Shown: positions 32,779 through 43,282 of the stretch, piece by piece | Layout of the letters: each line of letters opens with the position of its first letter | How positions within the stretch are numbered: the first letter of the stretch is position 1 | Assembly (NCBI RefSeq): GCF_045862395.1 | Contig: NZ_AP023087.1 | Span: forward strand, 372,001-436,000 | Origin: Marinicellulosiphila megalodicopiae | GTDB taxonomy: Bacteria; Pseudomonadota; Gammaproteobacteria; Pseudomonadales; Natronospirillaceae | Direction of reading: 5' to 3' | Length of the DNA stretch: 64,000 bases | Notes under the pieces: generated by a model | What the model saw: only the letters and a program-made list of their open reading frames with translations | The model's database searches: none | Told to the model about the DNA's origin: nothing | Translations under genes and position numbers: made by a program

Positions 32779-33092
32779 AGATATTACTCTAAGACTAGTG
32801 CTGTTTTGCTCGATGTAAACTGCTTAAAAAAAGCAAATTTGAGTACTAGTGTCGGTAAAATAAATTTTGAAACACTAATAAAGGCATTACGACGACAGAT
32901 TGACTCTAACAGTTTAATCAACGTCAATTCCTTCATAAATACAGGCCGTTAAAATTTCAGACTAACACTTTTGAAAAATGCTGTATCAAAATGTTACAAA
33001 CCCAACTCACATAATTACAAAGAAATATATTTAGTTGTGCATTAGGTAACATTGTAACTTCGAATTTAATCAGAAATCATCGAAATTAACCC
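32779..33092. other. Divergent intergenic region
   Basis: Regulatory DNA between the TraF-like gene and flgP. Apart from the sigma-28 promoter just after it, I see no distinct element. Confidence 0.4.
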
Positions 33093-33119
33093 TAAATCAT
33101 TTGGCTAACTGGCCGATAC
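33093..33119 (+). promoter_or_regulatory. Sigma-28 (FliA) flagellar promoter
   Basis: TAAATCAT (33093-33100), 11 bp, GCCGATAC (33112-33119). This is close to the FliA consensus TAAAGTTT-N11-GCCGATAA and 43 bp before the flgP start. Confidence 0.8.
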
Positions 33120-33162
33120 AAATAAAAATAATGATGCAAATTTAATCACTAGGGAGTGATCC

Positions 33163-33762
33163 ATGTTTCAAATTCGAATAATCAGCCTAATTGGCATGGC
33201 ATTGATACTGACTAATTGCAGTTTCTTTAACGCCAAAAAGAAAAAACAAGAATCCTTAAATAGCATCGTTCAAGAGGTGCAGATGATAAATGAGAAATTG
33301 CCAGATATGGAGCCAATGGTGATTCGGGTCGTAGGTTATGGTGCAATAAATAAAATGACCAAAAATGTCTCAGACGTTCAAATGCGATTATTGGGTATGC
33401 GTGCATCAAAACTTGATGCATTAAGAACCATGGCAGAGCGAGTATATGGTACTCAAATTTACGGTACATCTACTGTTGAAAATCTAGTAATTAAAAATGA
33501 TCAATTTCGATCTTATGTAGACACATACATTTTAGGTGCTCGAGTAGTGGCCCAAGAAGACATGGCAGATGGCAGTTTTCAAACCATTTTAGAGATGGTG
33601 CTTGATCAAGGATTTAGAAACTGTATTACTTCAGAGCAACATTGGAAGAAAAACGCAACCTGTGCATCTGAAATGGTTCATGACGTCAATGTGTTAAACA
33701 GCGATCGATTAAAAGAGCAGGGTGTAAATACAAAGGATTCGGGTTTGTATTTTATTGAATGA
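33163..33762 (+). CDS. flgP: FlgP, flagellar outer-membrane lipoprotein
   Basis: 199 residues with a lipoprotein signal (MALILTNCSFF). The body is of the LPP20/FlgP type: VVGYGAINKM, then RLLGMRASKLDALRTMAERV, then YVDTYILGARVVAQE. FlgP forms the basal disc around the sheathed or polar motor in Vibrio and Campylobacter. The start is fixed by AGGGAG a few bases before the ATG. It is followed by flgT and preceded by a sigma-28-type promoter. Confidence 0.85.
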   Translation: MFQIRIISLIGMALILTNCSFFNAKKKKQESLNSIVQEVQMINEKLPDMEPMVIRVVGYGAINKMTKNVSDVQMRLLGMRASKLDALRTMAERVYGTQIYGTSTVENLVIKNDQFRSYVDTYILGARVVAQEDMADGSFQTILEMVLDQGFRNCITSEQHWKKNATCASEMVHDVNVLNSDRLKEQGVNTKDSGLYFIE

Positions 33763-33842
33763 CTAAAAAGCAATATTATTGGATAAAAGTGCAATTCAAT
33801 TCGATTTAATGAATCAGCGATTTAACGTAAAAGGTGAAGGCA

Positions 33843-35060
33843 ATGTGGCGAGTAATAACAGGATTGTTAGCGCTAAGTGTTTCGTTTTTAGCAATGACGA
33901 AAGAAGATGATTCCTATAAATGGGTTGAAGCACAAGGCATGGCAGCTATTGAGTTAAATCAACTACAAAGTGCGAAAAATCGAGCCTATCGAGATGCGTT
34001 AGCCAATGCATCATTGCAGGTAAATGCCAATATCAAAGGCAGTCAAATACTAGAAAATTCAAGTATTTCGGTTAATTCTTTGACCGTCAATTCAAGCGCT
34101 AAAATAGAAGAAGTACAAATCCTTGAACAGTATGAGTCTAATGGTGTGTACATAGTAAGTATTCGCGCAAAAGTAGCCAAAGCTCAATATTGCCATACCC
34201 ATGTGGCCAATAATTATTCTAAATCAGTTGCCATCACGGGTTTTGAATTGATTGATCCAAAACAAACCACATTGGGACACCTTGGAAACGTCGATCAACA
34301 ACTAGCCAGTGCCATCAGTAATCAACTTAATCAAAGCGGCAAAGTACAAGCGTTAAATGCAAACCACCTTAAAATTAATCCTAATATCCAAACGGCTCCT
34401 TCAAACTTTAATGCCCAACTTCAATTAACCCAAAGTCAAGACGCTGCAACCATGCTAGGTACACAATACGTAGTGTCTGGTGTGATTCGTGATTTAAGTA
34501 TGGACAATCAAGATGCGCCATATGCGCGCAAATGGGATAAATTACTAAGCAAAGTCAAAATCAGCAAAGCATCACGCACACGACATTTTGTGTTTGATTT
34601 GTATGTGCATGATGGCTACAGCGGCGCATTGTTGTTTCAATCTCGCTACAGCGCCCAAGGTATTTGGAATATAAAGCATAATAAAAAAGTCGGGTTTGCC
34701 ACGGGGGTGTTTAATAAAACCGATTATGGTCAGCAGGTTACGGCATTAATTTCAAAGGCCAGTGACGACATAGCGCAAGTGATTGCTTGCCAGCCTTATG
34801 TGGTTAAAATTGAAAACACCAAACAAAATCTTTTGTATTTAGATGCGGGCGCGCAATCTGGTTTAAGACCAGGAGATGCCGTGAGTGTGTACAAAACTTC
34901 GCAAATATTTGATCGTGATCAAAATGCCCAATGGCAATTGACAGACACAAAAGTCATGGCGGTGATCAAACAAGTACAACCACACTTTGCCATTGCAGAA
35001 TTACCCATGGATGCAAGACAGTTAAATATTCAAATGGATGACGTGATTTTTGCGTGGTAG
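33843..35060 (+). CDS. flgT: FlgT, flagellar H-ring protein
   Basis: A signal peptide (VITGLLALSVSFLAMTK) is followed by the FlgT N-domain (KWVEAQGMAAIELNQLQSAK; YRDALANASLQVN), a middle domain and a C-terminal beta domain (LYLDAGAQSGLRPGDAVSVY). FlgT builds the H ring of polar flagellar motors and helps anchor stator units. The ATG at 33843 is preferred over an upstream GTG because it has AAGGTG at a normal distance. Confidence 0.85.
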   Translation: MWRVITGLLALSVSFLAMTKEDDSYKWVEAQGMAAIELNQLQSAKNRAYRDALANASLQVNANIKGSQILENSSISVNSLTVNSSAKIEEVQILEQYESNGVYIVSIRAKVAKAQYCHTHVANNYSKSVAITGFELIDPKQTTLGHLGNVDQQLASAISNQLNQSGKVQALNANHLKINPNIQTAPSNFNAQLQLTQSQDAATMLGTQYVVSGVIRDLSMDNQDAPYARKWDKLLSKVKISKASRTRHFVFDLYVHDGYSGALLFQSRYSAQGIWNIKHNKKVGFATGVFNKTDYGQQVTALISKASDDIAQVIACQPYVVKIENTKQNLLYLDAGAQSGLRPGDAVSVYKTSQIFDRDQNAQWQLTDTKVMAVIKQVQPHFAIAELPMDARQLNIQMDDVIFAW

Positions 35061-35222
35061 TGCAACAACTACGCATTGATGATTTTATAAATATTTACGT
35101 TTCTAATCATTTCACATATAGTTTGAGCGCTTAAAGTTGCTTTGAAATGTATGTGAGTGATTACTTCGCTTTGCAAATCACATTCAAAACAATCTCAATA
35201 ATCTTAACGGGAGGGTGTGAAA

Positions 35223-37058
35223 TTGAAACTGATTCATCAAATTACTGCGACAATATTTACAATTGTACTATCTACCAATCTTCTAGCTGAAGAATTCCAC
35301 GACATAAGAATCTTCAAAGGTAAATCCATCGCGCTTCGTGGCGAGCCGCTTTATCAAGAGGATTTTACTCACTGGCAATATGCTAATCCTGATGCACCCA
35401 AAGGCGGTGAAATGCGTTTGGGGACAACTGGCACATTTGATAATTTCAATCGTTATGCCCAGCGAGGCTCAACACCAGCAAATATAGATGATTATTTGTA
35501 TGATACGTTGATGGTAGGCAATAACGATGAATATTCCGTGTTATATGGATTAATAGCAGAATATATCGAATATCCGTCTGACTTTTCTTGGGTGATTTAT
35601 CACATCAATCCTAAAGCAACGTTTCAAGACGGCAAAGCCATAACTTCAGAGGATGTGGCTTTTTCGTTTAATTTATTTATGAGTGATGGTGTCCCGCAAT
35701 TTAAAACTTATTATGAAGGCGTAACTGTTGAGGTATTAGATGAATTAACCGTTAGGTTTAATCTGCCTAAAAGAGAAAAATCACTACTGTTTAGTAATGC
35801 TGGGTTGACTATCTTACCTAAACATTTTTACCAAGATAAAGATTTCTCGGAACCATTTAGCGAGCCTCCATTAGGCAGTGGTCAGTTTAAAGTCAAAGAG
35901 TATGAAATGGGCTCATATATTATTTATGAACGTGATAAAAATTATTGGGCAACCAATCATCCTACTAATAAAGGCTTGTCTAATTTTGATTTTTATCGAT
36001 ACGATTATTTTTTAGATGCTGATGTATTATTTGAAGCTTTTAAAAAAGGGGAATACGATTTTAGATCTGAAAGTATTGCAAAAAAATGGGCAACCGGTTA
36101 TGTCGGTGATCAATTTGAGAATGGCCTAATTGTAAAAGAAGAGATCACACATCAAACACCCATGGCGAATCAATCTTTTGCATTTAATATAAAAACAGAA
36201 GTATTTAAAAATAGTAAAGTTCGTGAAGCGTTAGGATTATTATTTGATTTTGAATGGTCCAATAAAAATTTATTTTATAATGCTTATGAGCGAAACTATA
36301 GCTTATTTATGAATACAAAATATGCCGCCAGTGGCTTACCAAGTGCTAAAGAATTAGAAATTTTATCGCCTTTTAAAGATCAATTACCTGCTGAACTTTT
36401 CACAGAAGAATTTAAGAATCCTATCACTAAAGGCGATGGCAATATTCGCGATAATATGCGAAAAGCGTTAGAGCTTTTAAAAGAAGCGGGTTATTCATAT
36501 ACAGAGAGAAAATTAGTAGACAGTAACGGTAAGCAGTTTGAGTTTGAATTAATTATATATGGCAAAACCATGGAGCGAGTGGCAATACCCTTTAAAGAAA
36601 ACGTTGAAAAAGTCGGCATTAAAATGAATATCCAAGTGATGACCGATAGTGCGCAATACATTAACAGAATGCGTGAGCGAAAATATGACATGGTTGTGGC
36701 CCATTTAGGTGGTGGCGCTTTTCCGTCAGAAGATTTATTTTTTGAATGGCATACTGACTATTTAGATTCTACTTATAATGCAGTCGGCACCACCGATCCG
36801 TTAATTGACAACTTGATACAAGGCATTGCAGATAATCAAAACAACGAAGAAAATTTATTGGCATACGGTCGGGCGTTAGATCGTGTGGTAATGTGGAGGC
36901 ATTATTCAATTTCGCAATGGCATATTTCAAAATATCGAGTGGCATATTGGAATAAATTTTCACGTCCTGATGTGACACCAAAATATGCATTAGGATCGGA
37001 GTCTTGGTGGTATGACACTCAAAAAGTAAAAGCATTAGAACAAGCGAAATCCAATTAA
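35223..37058 (+). CDS. yejA: YejA-type peptide-binding protein
   Basis: About 611 residues. The signal peptide (TIFTIVLSTNLLAEE) precedes a family 5 extracellular solute-binding domain. LRGEPLYQEDFTHWQYANPD and APKGGEMRLGTTGTFDNFNR are typical of the microcin C/oligopeptide receptor YejA. It delivers peptides to the YejBEF transporter. GGGAGG lies 8 bp before a TTG at 35223; a GTG at 35217 is too close to it, so TTG is the better start. Confidence 0.9.
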   Translation: MKLIHQITATIFTIVLSTNLLAEEFHDIRIFKGKSIALRGEPLYQEDFTHWQYANPDAPKGGEMRLGTTGTFDNFNRYAQRGSTPANIDDYLYDTLMVGNNDEYSVLYGLIAEYIEYPSDFSWVIYHINPKATFQDGKAITSEDVAFSFNLFMSDGVPQFKTYYEGVTVEVLDELTVRFNLPKREKSLLFSNAGLTILPKHFYQDKDFSEPFSEPPLGSGQFKVKEYEMGSYIIYERDKNYWATNHPTNKGLSNFDFYRYDYFLDADVLFEAFKKGEYDFRSESIAKKWATGYVGDQFENGLIVKEEITHQTPMANQSFAFNIKTEVFKNSKVREALGLLFDFEWSNKNLFYNAYERNYSLFMNTKYAASGLPSAKELEILSPFKDQLPAELFTEEFKNPITKGDGNIRDNMRKALELLKEAGYSYTERKLVDSNGKQFEFELIIYGKTMERVAIPFKENVEKVGIKMNIQVMTDSAQYINRMRERKYDMVVAHLGGGAFPSEDLFFEWHTDYLDSTYNAVGTTDPLIDNLIQGIADNQNNEENLLAYGRALDRVVMWRHYSISQWHISKYRVAYWNKFSRPDVTPKYALGSESWWYDTQKVKALEQAKSN

Positions 37059-38144
37059 ATGTTAGCGTATTTACTTCGTCGATTAATGCTGGTGATTCCG
37101 ACTTTTTTTGTAATCATCAGCATTAATTTTTTTATCATTCAAGTAGCCCCTGGTGGCCCGGTTGATCAATACATTGCACAGCAACAAGGTATTGGTGATA
37201 TTAATTTACTAAAAGATCGGCTTTCAGGTGAAAATGCTGATGAAGTAGTAAGTAATACTAAAACAGATGGATATCAAGGCGCAGGTGGTTTAACCGATGA
37301 AGAGTTGTTGTTAATCAAACAGCGTTTTGGATTTGATGAGCCGTTGCTTGTTCGTTATGGCATTATGTTAAAAGATTACATGACATTTAATTTTGGCGAC
37401 AGTTTATTTCGTGGCAGTTCTGTTGTTGAATTAATTGTCGACCGTTTGCCTGTTTCAATCACATTAGGTTTATGGTCAATGTTAATTGTGTATTTAATTT
37501 CCATTCCATTAGGCATTAAAAAAGCCTTAACTAACCAAACTAAATTTGATTATTACAGTACGTTGGTATTGTTAGTTACCAGTGCGATTCCTAGTTTTAT
37601 TCTGGCGATTTTATTAATTGTGTTATTTGCAGGTGGCTCATACTGGGATTGGTTTCCGCTACGTGGATTGGTGTCTAATAATTTTGATGAATTAAGCACC
37701 TTTGCACAAATCAAAGATTATTTTTGGCATATAACCTTGCCTGTTATTGCGATGGTGTTAACCAGTTTTGCAGGGTTAACGATGCTGACTAAAAATTTAT
37801 TTTTAGAAGAGATTTCAAGACAGTATGTGTTAACAGCGCGCGCAAAAGGGTTAACGGAATCCGCAATTTTATATAAACATATTTTTAGAAATGCGATGTT
37901 ATTAATTACCTCAGGATTACCTGCAGCGGTTGTGAGTATTTTCTTTGGCAGCTCGCTTATTATTGAAATTATTTTTTCGTTAGATGGGTTAGGTTTATTG
38001 TTTTACGAAACTACGATACAGCGAGACTATCCCGTTATTTTTTCTACATTATTTGTATTTACATTATTGGGTTTAATTTTAGGTATTATTAGCGACTTTA
38101 TGTACGCAGTGATTGATCCTAGAATTGATTTTGAGGCTAAATAA
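37059..38144 (+). CDS. yejB: YejB-type ABC permease
   Basis: 361 residues with six membrane helices. N-terminal RRLMLVIPTFFVIISINFFI and QVAPGGPVDQYIAQQ are typical of YejB. The EAA loop for ATPase contact is visible at YVLTARAKGLTESAILYKHI. The ATG starts 1 bp after the yejA stop, and the stop overlaps the yejE start (ATGA-type overlap), so the genes are translationally coupled. Confidence 0.93.
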   Translation: MLAYLLRRLMLVIPTFFVIISINFFIIQVAPGGPVDQYIAQQQGIGDINLLKDRLSGENADEVVSNTKTDGYQGAGGLTDEELLLIKQRFGFDEPLLVRYGIMLKDYMTFNFGDSLFRGSSVVELIVDRLPVSITLGLWSMLIVYLISIPLGIKKALTNQTKFDYYSTLVLLVTSAIPSFILAILLIVLFAGGSYWDWFPLRGLVSNNFDELSTFAQIKDYFWHITLPVIAMVLTSFAGLTMLTKNLFLEEISRQYVLTARAKGLTESAILYKHIFRNAMLLITSGLPAAVVSIFFGSSLIIEIIFSLDGLGLLFYETTIQRDYPVIFSTLFVFTLLGLILGIISDFMYAVIDPRIDFEAK

Positions 38145-39172
38145 TGAAATTAAGTGTCATTAATCAAAAGCGTTGGCAAACCTTTAAAAATAAAAAAATC
38201 AGCATGATCTCGTTATGGGTATTTGTTGGTTTTTTTGTTTTAACATTGTTTGCAGAGTTAATTGCAAATGATCAGCCGTTATTTATTTCAACGGATAACG
38301 GTACGTTTTTTCCAATGTTTAAAGAGTATAGCGAGTTAGAATTAGGCGGCGAGTTTGAATTTCCTGCGGATTATACCGACCCTTATTTATTAGATATTAT
38401 TCAAGAAAATAACGGCAGGATCATTTGGCCGTTAGTGCGTTTTCATTATTCAACTATTAATAAAAATACACCCACAGAAGTGCCCAGTCACCCAACAACC
38501 GATAACTGGTTAGGTACTGATGATAAAGGTCGAGATGTATTTGCGGTGATACTGTACGGATTTCGCTTAAGTGTATTGTTTGGTTTTAGCGTGACGATTT
38601 TATCGGCAATTATTGGTATTTCGTTAGGTGCATTACAAGGATATTACGGCGGTTGGTTTGATTTGATTTTTCAAAGATTTATGGAAATTTGGTCAAGCAT
38701 GCCAACATTATTTATGTTGATTATTTTAGTCAGTATTATTACCCCTTCGTTTGGTTGGCTGATGTTTATCACTTTGTTATTTGGCTGGATGGGGTTTGTG
38801 GGTGTCGTGCGTGCCGAGTTTTTTAGAAGCCGAAACTTTACTTATGTGTTAGCTGCAAAAGCCATGGGCATGAAAGACTCGCGTATTATTTTTAAACACA
38901 TTTTACCTAATGCGATGGCGGCCACAATGGCGGGAATGCCATTTGCTTTGGCAGGTTCCATTACTATTTTAACGTCCCTTGATTTTTTAGGATTTGGTTT
39001 GCCGGTGGGCTCTGCTTCATTGGGCGAATTATTATCTCAAGCCAAAGCAAACTTACACGCACCGTGGATTGCATTTGCCAGTTTTGGCTCGTTAGGTTTG
39101 ATGTCAATTTTATTAGTGTTTATAGGTGAAGGGGTGCGCGATGCGTTTGATCCAAGGAATAAAATTTTATGA
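38144..39172 (+). CDS. yejE: YejE-type ABC permease
   Basis: 342 residues. An N-terminal helix, a periplasmic segment with NWLGTDDKGRDVFAVILYGF and five further helices are followed by an EAA loop (YVLAAKAMGMKDSRIIFKHI). It pairs with YejB. It overlaps yejF by 4 bp. Confidence 0.93.
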   Translation: MKLSVINQKRWQTFKNKKISMISLWVFVGFFVLTLFAELIANDQPLFISTDNGTFFPMFKEYSELELGGEFEFPADYTDPYLLDIIQENNGRIIWPLVRFHYSTINKNTPTEVPSHPTTDNWLGTDDKGRDVFAVILYGFRLSVLFGFSVTILSAIIGISLGALQGYYGGWFDLIFQRFMEIWSSMPTLFMLIILVSIITPSFGWLMFITLLFGWMGFVGVVRAEFFRSRNFTYVLAAKAMGMKDSRIIFKHILPNAMAATMAGMPFALAGSITILTSLDFLGFGLPVGSASLGELLSQAKANLHAPWIAFASFGSLGLMSILLVFIGEGVRDAFDPRNKIL

Positions 39173-40752
39173 AATCGATATTAACATTTGAAAATTTTTC
39201 CTTAGCGTTTTCTCATCAAGCACCTGTTGTGGATGATATTTCATTTAATGTCGAAACAGCAAAAATTACAGCCTTAGTAGGCGAAAGTGGTTCAGGTAAA
39301 TCGGTCACTGCTATGAGTGTGTTGCGATTATTGGAAAACGCCAATCATATTAATTACCAAGGCCGTATCGATTTTGATCAACACAATATTTTAGAATTAT
39401 CTAATAAGCAACTGCGTGGGATTCGAGGTAACGATATTGGTTTTATTTTTCAAGAACCGATGATGTCGCTTAATCCGTTACACAGAATTGAAAAGCAAAT
39501 TGGTGAAACGTTAATGATTCATCAAGGGTTAACAGTTAATCAGTCGCGTCCTAAAATTATACAATGGCTAGAAAAAGTAGGCATTCGTGATGCGAGCGCA
39601 AGGTTACAAGATTTCCCGCATCAATTTTCTGGAGGCGAACAGCAACGCATAATGATTGCCATGGCATTAATTAATGAGCCTAAATTATTAATTGCTGATG
39701 AACCTACAACCGCATTAGATGTCACGATCCAAGCGCAAATTATTGAATTATTACAATCATTACAACAAAGTTTAAATTTGACTATTTTATTTATTACTCA
39801 CGATTTATCTGTGGTGAAACGAATTGCTGATAAAGTGGTAGTGATGCAAAAAGGTAAAATAGTCGAACAAGGCAATACCGATGAAATTTTTAACCATGCG
39901 CAAAATGCTTACACACAAACATTAATTAATACCCGATTAATTGATTCGATATTTGATGTTGATAAAAAACAAGACAACTTAATAAGTTGTGACAACTTTA
40001 ATGTGTGGTATCCCATTAAAAAAGGAATTTTTCAAAAAATAGTTGCACATAACAAAGCGGTAAATGATATTCAAGTCACCATTGAAAAAAATACGTCAGT
40101 CGCGATTATTGGCGAAAGTGGTAGTGGTAAATCAACCTTTGCAAAAGCATTAATTGGCTTAGAGTCCTTTGATGGCATCTATCAATTTGAAGACAGACAA
40201 ATTGAAAATAAAAACAAACAGGACTTTGCTGATATTCGTAAAAATATGCAAATGATGTTTCAAGACCCGTTTGGTAGTTTGTCTCCAAGAATGTTGGTGG
40301 GTGATATTATTGCAGAAGGTTTGTTAATACATAAAATAGGAGACACACAAACTCGCGCAGAAAGAGTCAAACAAGCATTAATAGATGTTAAGTTAGATCC
40401 GCAAATGGCAACGCGATATCCCCATGAGTTTTCAGGTGGGCAGCGCCAGCGTATAGCATTGGCGCGAGCGTTAGTGATGCAGCCTAAATGTTTGATATTG
40501 GATGAACCCACTTCAGCACTAGATAAAACCATTGAAAAAGATATCATCGTTTTACTCAAACAATTACAAGATAAGTATCAACTAAGTTATGTGTTTATTA
40601 GTCACGATTTAAGTGTCGTTAAAGCCTTTTGTGAATATATTTACGTGATGAAACAGGGTAAAATTATTGAACACGGAAAAAATCAAACATTGTTTGATTC
40701 GCCGCAACATCCTTATACACAAACTTTATTACAAGCTGCGTTTTTAAACTGA
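39169..40752 (+). CDS. yejF: YejF-type double ABC ATPase
   Basis: 527 residues with two complete ATPase halves: Walker A GESGSGKSV and GESGSGKST, signatures FSGGEQQRI and FSGGQRQRI, Walker B LLIADEPTT and LILDEPTS. Each half has an oligopeptide-transporter C-terminal extension. It powers YejBE. With no further partner needed, yejABEF forms a complete importer for oligopeptides or microcin-like compounds. Confidence 0.93.
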   Translation: MKSILTFENFSLAFSHQAPVVDDISFNVETAKITALVGESGSGKSVTAMSVLRLLENANHINYQGRIDFDQHNILELSNKQLRGIRGNDIGFIFQEPMMSLNPLHRIEKQIGETLMIHQGLTVNQSRPKIIQWLEKVGIRDASARLQDFPHQFSGGEQQRIMIAMALINEPKLLIADEPTTALDVTIQAQIIELLQSLQQSLNLTILFITHDLSVVKRIADKVVVMQKGKIVEQGNTDEIFNHAQNAYTQTLINTRLIDSIFDVDKKQDNLISCDNFNVWYPIKKGIFQKIVAHNKAVNDIQVTIEKNTSVAIIGESGSGKSTFAKALIGLESFDGIYQFEDRQIENKNKQDFADIRKNMQMMFQDPFGSLSPRMLVGDIIAEGLLIHKIGDTQTRAERVKQALIDVKLDPQMATRYPHEFSGGQRQRIALARALVMQPKCLILDEPTSALDKTIEKDIIVLLKQLQDKYQLSYVFISHDLSVVKAFCEYIYVMKQGKIIEHGKNQTLFDSPQHPYTQTLLQAAFLN

Positions 40753-40762
40753 AATTTTTATT

Positions 40763-41506
40763 ATGAATCAATCTGCACTACACGTTTTTCTTTCGTCTTT
40801 TTCTTTAGCCTTTCACAAACCATTACGGATTTTTGTGTGGTTGCCACTTTTAATTAATATTATCTTATTAGCTACTGCGACATATTGGCTGATTGACTGG
40901 ATCTCTGATTTTAATCCGTTAGCCAGTTTTGCAACCGATAACTGGTACGGCTGGATTGTAAAAATTGCTCAAACAGCGATTCAGATTTTGCTTTATATTT
41001 TATTAATTCCCATGATGTATTATTCATTCACGATTTTAGCTGCCATTTTATTAAGTCCATTTAATGGTTTGTTAGCAGAAAAAACAGCCGTTCATATTGT
41101 TGAACATCAAAGTGAATCCACGTTTAGTCCATCGGATATTGCGCAAATTACTGTGCAATCTTTTGCCCGAGAAATGCAAAAAATTATGTATTTTTTACCT
41201 CGTGCGATCGGAATTTTAATTTTAGGTTTTATTCCTATTATTGGATTGGCCGCTCCATTTTTATGGATTGTTTTTGCTATTTGGATGGCTGCTTTACAGT
41301 TTTTAGATTACGCCGCTGATAATGAAAATATTCAGTTTAATCACATGCGAATCATATTAAACGAGAAACGCGCTAAAACGTTTTCATTTGGTTTGATCAT
41401 TTGGGTGACCATGATGATCCCTATATTAAACTTTATATTAATCCCAGTTGTTGTCATCGCAGCGACGCGTTTTTGGTTTATGCACTTTCATCCAAAAAAT
41501 CAGTAA
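40763..41506 (+). CDS. EI24/CysZ-like membrane protein
   Basis: 247 residues, four to six membrane helices, with a FLPRAIGILILGFIPIIGLA core and a LDYAADNENIQFNHMRIIL segment of the EI24 family. In E. coli the family member CysZ takes up sulfate, but specificity here is not known. It lies 10 bp after yejF and is probably cotranscribed. Confidence 0.8.
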   Translation: MNQSALHVFLSSFSLAFHKPLRIFVWLPLLINIILLATATYWLIDWISDFNPLASFATDNWYGWIVKIAQTAIQILLYILLIPMMYYSFTILAAILLSPFNGLLAEKTAVHIVEHQSESTFSPSDIAQITVQSFAREMQKIMYFLPRAIGILILGFIPIIGLAAPFLWIVFAIWMAALQFLDYAADNENIQFNHMRIILNEKRAKTFSFGLIIWVTMMIPILNFILIPVVVIAATRFWFMHFHPKNQ

Positions 41507-41607
41507 ATATCAATCCTTCTTTAACTTTGTAATATAAGCAAGGATGCTTTAAAATTGCGCGCATTTTTAAACCCTCTAATCTTAAACTCTCTAAATAGGT
41601 CCTTCTT

Positions 41608-43200
41608 GTGATTTCAACCGCTAATGTCACCATGCAGTTTGGCTCAAAGCCATTATTTGAAAATATCAGTGTTAAATTTGGTAACGGTAATCGTTATGGT
41701 TTAATCGGCGCAAACGGTTGTGGTAAATCAACCTTTATGAAAATCCTAGACGGATCGTTAGTGGCGTCTTCTGGTAACGTTTCCATCAGCCCAGACGAAC
41801 GTGTGGGTAAGTTGAATCAGGATCAGTTCGCTTATGAAGAATTCAGTGTTTTAGACACGGTAATCATGGGGCACAAAGAGCTTTGGGCAGTCAAACAAGA
41901 GCGCGATCGCATTTACGCTTTGCCTGAAATGAGCGAAGAAGACGGCATGAAAGTCGCCGATCTAGAATCTGAATTTGCTGAAATGGACGGTTACAGCGCA
42001 GAAAGCCGAGCGGGTGAATTATTATTAGGTGCTGGTATCGAAATTGATTTGCATTACGGTTTAATGAGCCAAGTCGCTCCTGGTTGGAAGCTACGTGTAT
42101 TATTGGCACAAGCGCTTTTCGCAGAACCTGATATCTTGTTACTTGATGAGCCAACCAACAACTTGGACATTAACAGTATTCGTTGGTTAGAAGACACATT
42201 AAATCAGCGTAAATCCACAATGGTAATTATTTCCCATGACCGTCACTTCTTAAATTCCGTCTGTACAAACATGGCTGATATCGATTACGGTGAATTACGT
42301 GTTTACCCTGGTAACTATGACGATTACATGATTGCATCCACGGCTGCTCGTGAAAAATTAGTGAACGAAAACGCGAAGAAAAAAGCACAGATTTCTGAAT
42401 TACAACAATTCGTATCGCGCTTTTCTGCAAACGCATCAAAAGCAAAACAAGCCACGTCTCGAGCTAAACAAATTGATAAAATTCAATTAGATCACATCAA
42501 ACCATCAAGTCGTGTTAACCCATACATTGTTTTCCAACAAGAGAAAAAATTACACCGTTTAGCTGTGACAGTTGAAGGGTTAACTCATGGATTTGACGGC
42601 GAAACATTATTCTCAGGTACCGACCTGATGATTGATGCTGGCGAACGAGTTGCGATCATAGGTGAAAACGGCGCAGGTAAAACCACACTAATGAAATTGT
42701 TAGTGGGCGAATTAGAACCCAATGGCGGAACCATCAAGTGGGCTGAAAATGCAACAAAAGGGTATTACGCACAGGATCACGAACATGAGTTTGACGCGAC
42801 TAAGAATCTACAAGAGTGGATGGAACAATGGCGTACAGAAGAGCACGACGAACAAATCGTTCGCTCAATTCTAGGTCGTTTATTGTTTAAAGGTGACACC
42901 ATCGAGAAAAAATCTACCGTTTGTTCGGGTGGCGAAAAAGGTCGTTTATTATTTGGTAAGTTAATGATGCAAAGCGATAACGTTTTAGTACTGGATGAGC
43001 CAACTAACCACATGGATATGGAATCCATCGAGTCCATTAACCAGGCGTTAGACAACTACGAAGGCACATTGTTTTTCGTATCTCATGACCGAGAATTTGT
43101 ATCGTCACTTGCAACCAGAATTTTAGAAATCAAAGACAATAAAATTCACGATTTCAAAGGTACATACGAAGAATATTTAAAATCTCAAGGCATTAATTAA
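41608..43200 (+). CDS. ybiT: ABC-F ATPase, YbiT type
   Basis: 530 residues, GTG start with AGGT upstream. Two ATPase domains: Walker A GANGCGKST and GENGAGKTT; first signature APGWKLRVLLAQ, as in YbiT/EttA-like proteins; Walker B LLLDEPTNNLD and LVLDEPTNHMD. A charged linker (about 240-300) joins them. There are no membrane helices. ABC-F proteins act on the ribosome; YbiT-type members affect translation under stress. Confidence 0.9.
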   Translation: MISTANVTMQFGSKPLFENISVKFGNGNRYGLIGANGCGKSTFMKILDGSLVASSGNVSISPDERVGKLNQDQFAYEEFSVLDTVIMGHKELWAVKQERDRIYALPEMSEEDGMKVADLESEFAEMDGYSAESRAGELLLGAGIEIDLHYGLMSQVAPGWKLRVLLAQALFAEPDILLLDEPTNNLDINSIRWLEDTLNQRKSTMVIISHDRHFLNSVCTNMADIDYGELRVYPGNYDDYMIASTAAREKLVNENAKKKAQISELQQFVSRFSANASKAKQATSRAKQIDKIQLDHIKPSSRVNPYIVFQQEKKLHRLAVTVEGLTHGFDGETLFSGTDLMIDAGERVAIIGENGAGKTTLMKLLVGELEPNGGTIKWAENATKGYYAQDHEHEFDATKNLQEWMEQWRTEEHDEQIVRSILGRLLFKGDTIEKKSTVCSGGEKGRLLFGKLMMQSDNVLVLDEPTNHMDMESIESINQALDNYEGTLFFVSHDREFVSSLATRILEIKDNKIHDFKGTYEEYLKSQGIN

Positions 43201-43225
43201 AAACTACTTTTAATTAATACTAAAT

Positions 43226-43258
43226 AAGGCTGCTTAATCATTTAAGTGGCCTTTTTTT
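43226..43258 (+). terminator. Intrinsic terminator after ybiT
   Basis: AAGGC-TG-CTTAA pairs with TTAAG-TG-GCCTT, with seven T following. Confidence 0.85.
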
Positions 43259-43282
43259 ATATTTTATAAAAAGGAAAATATT

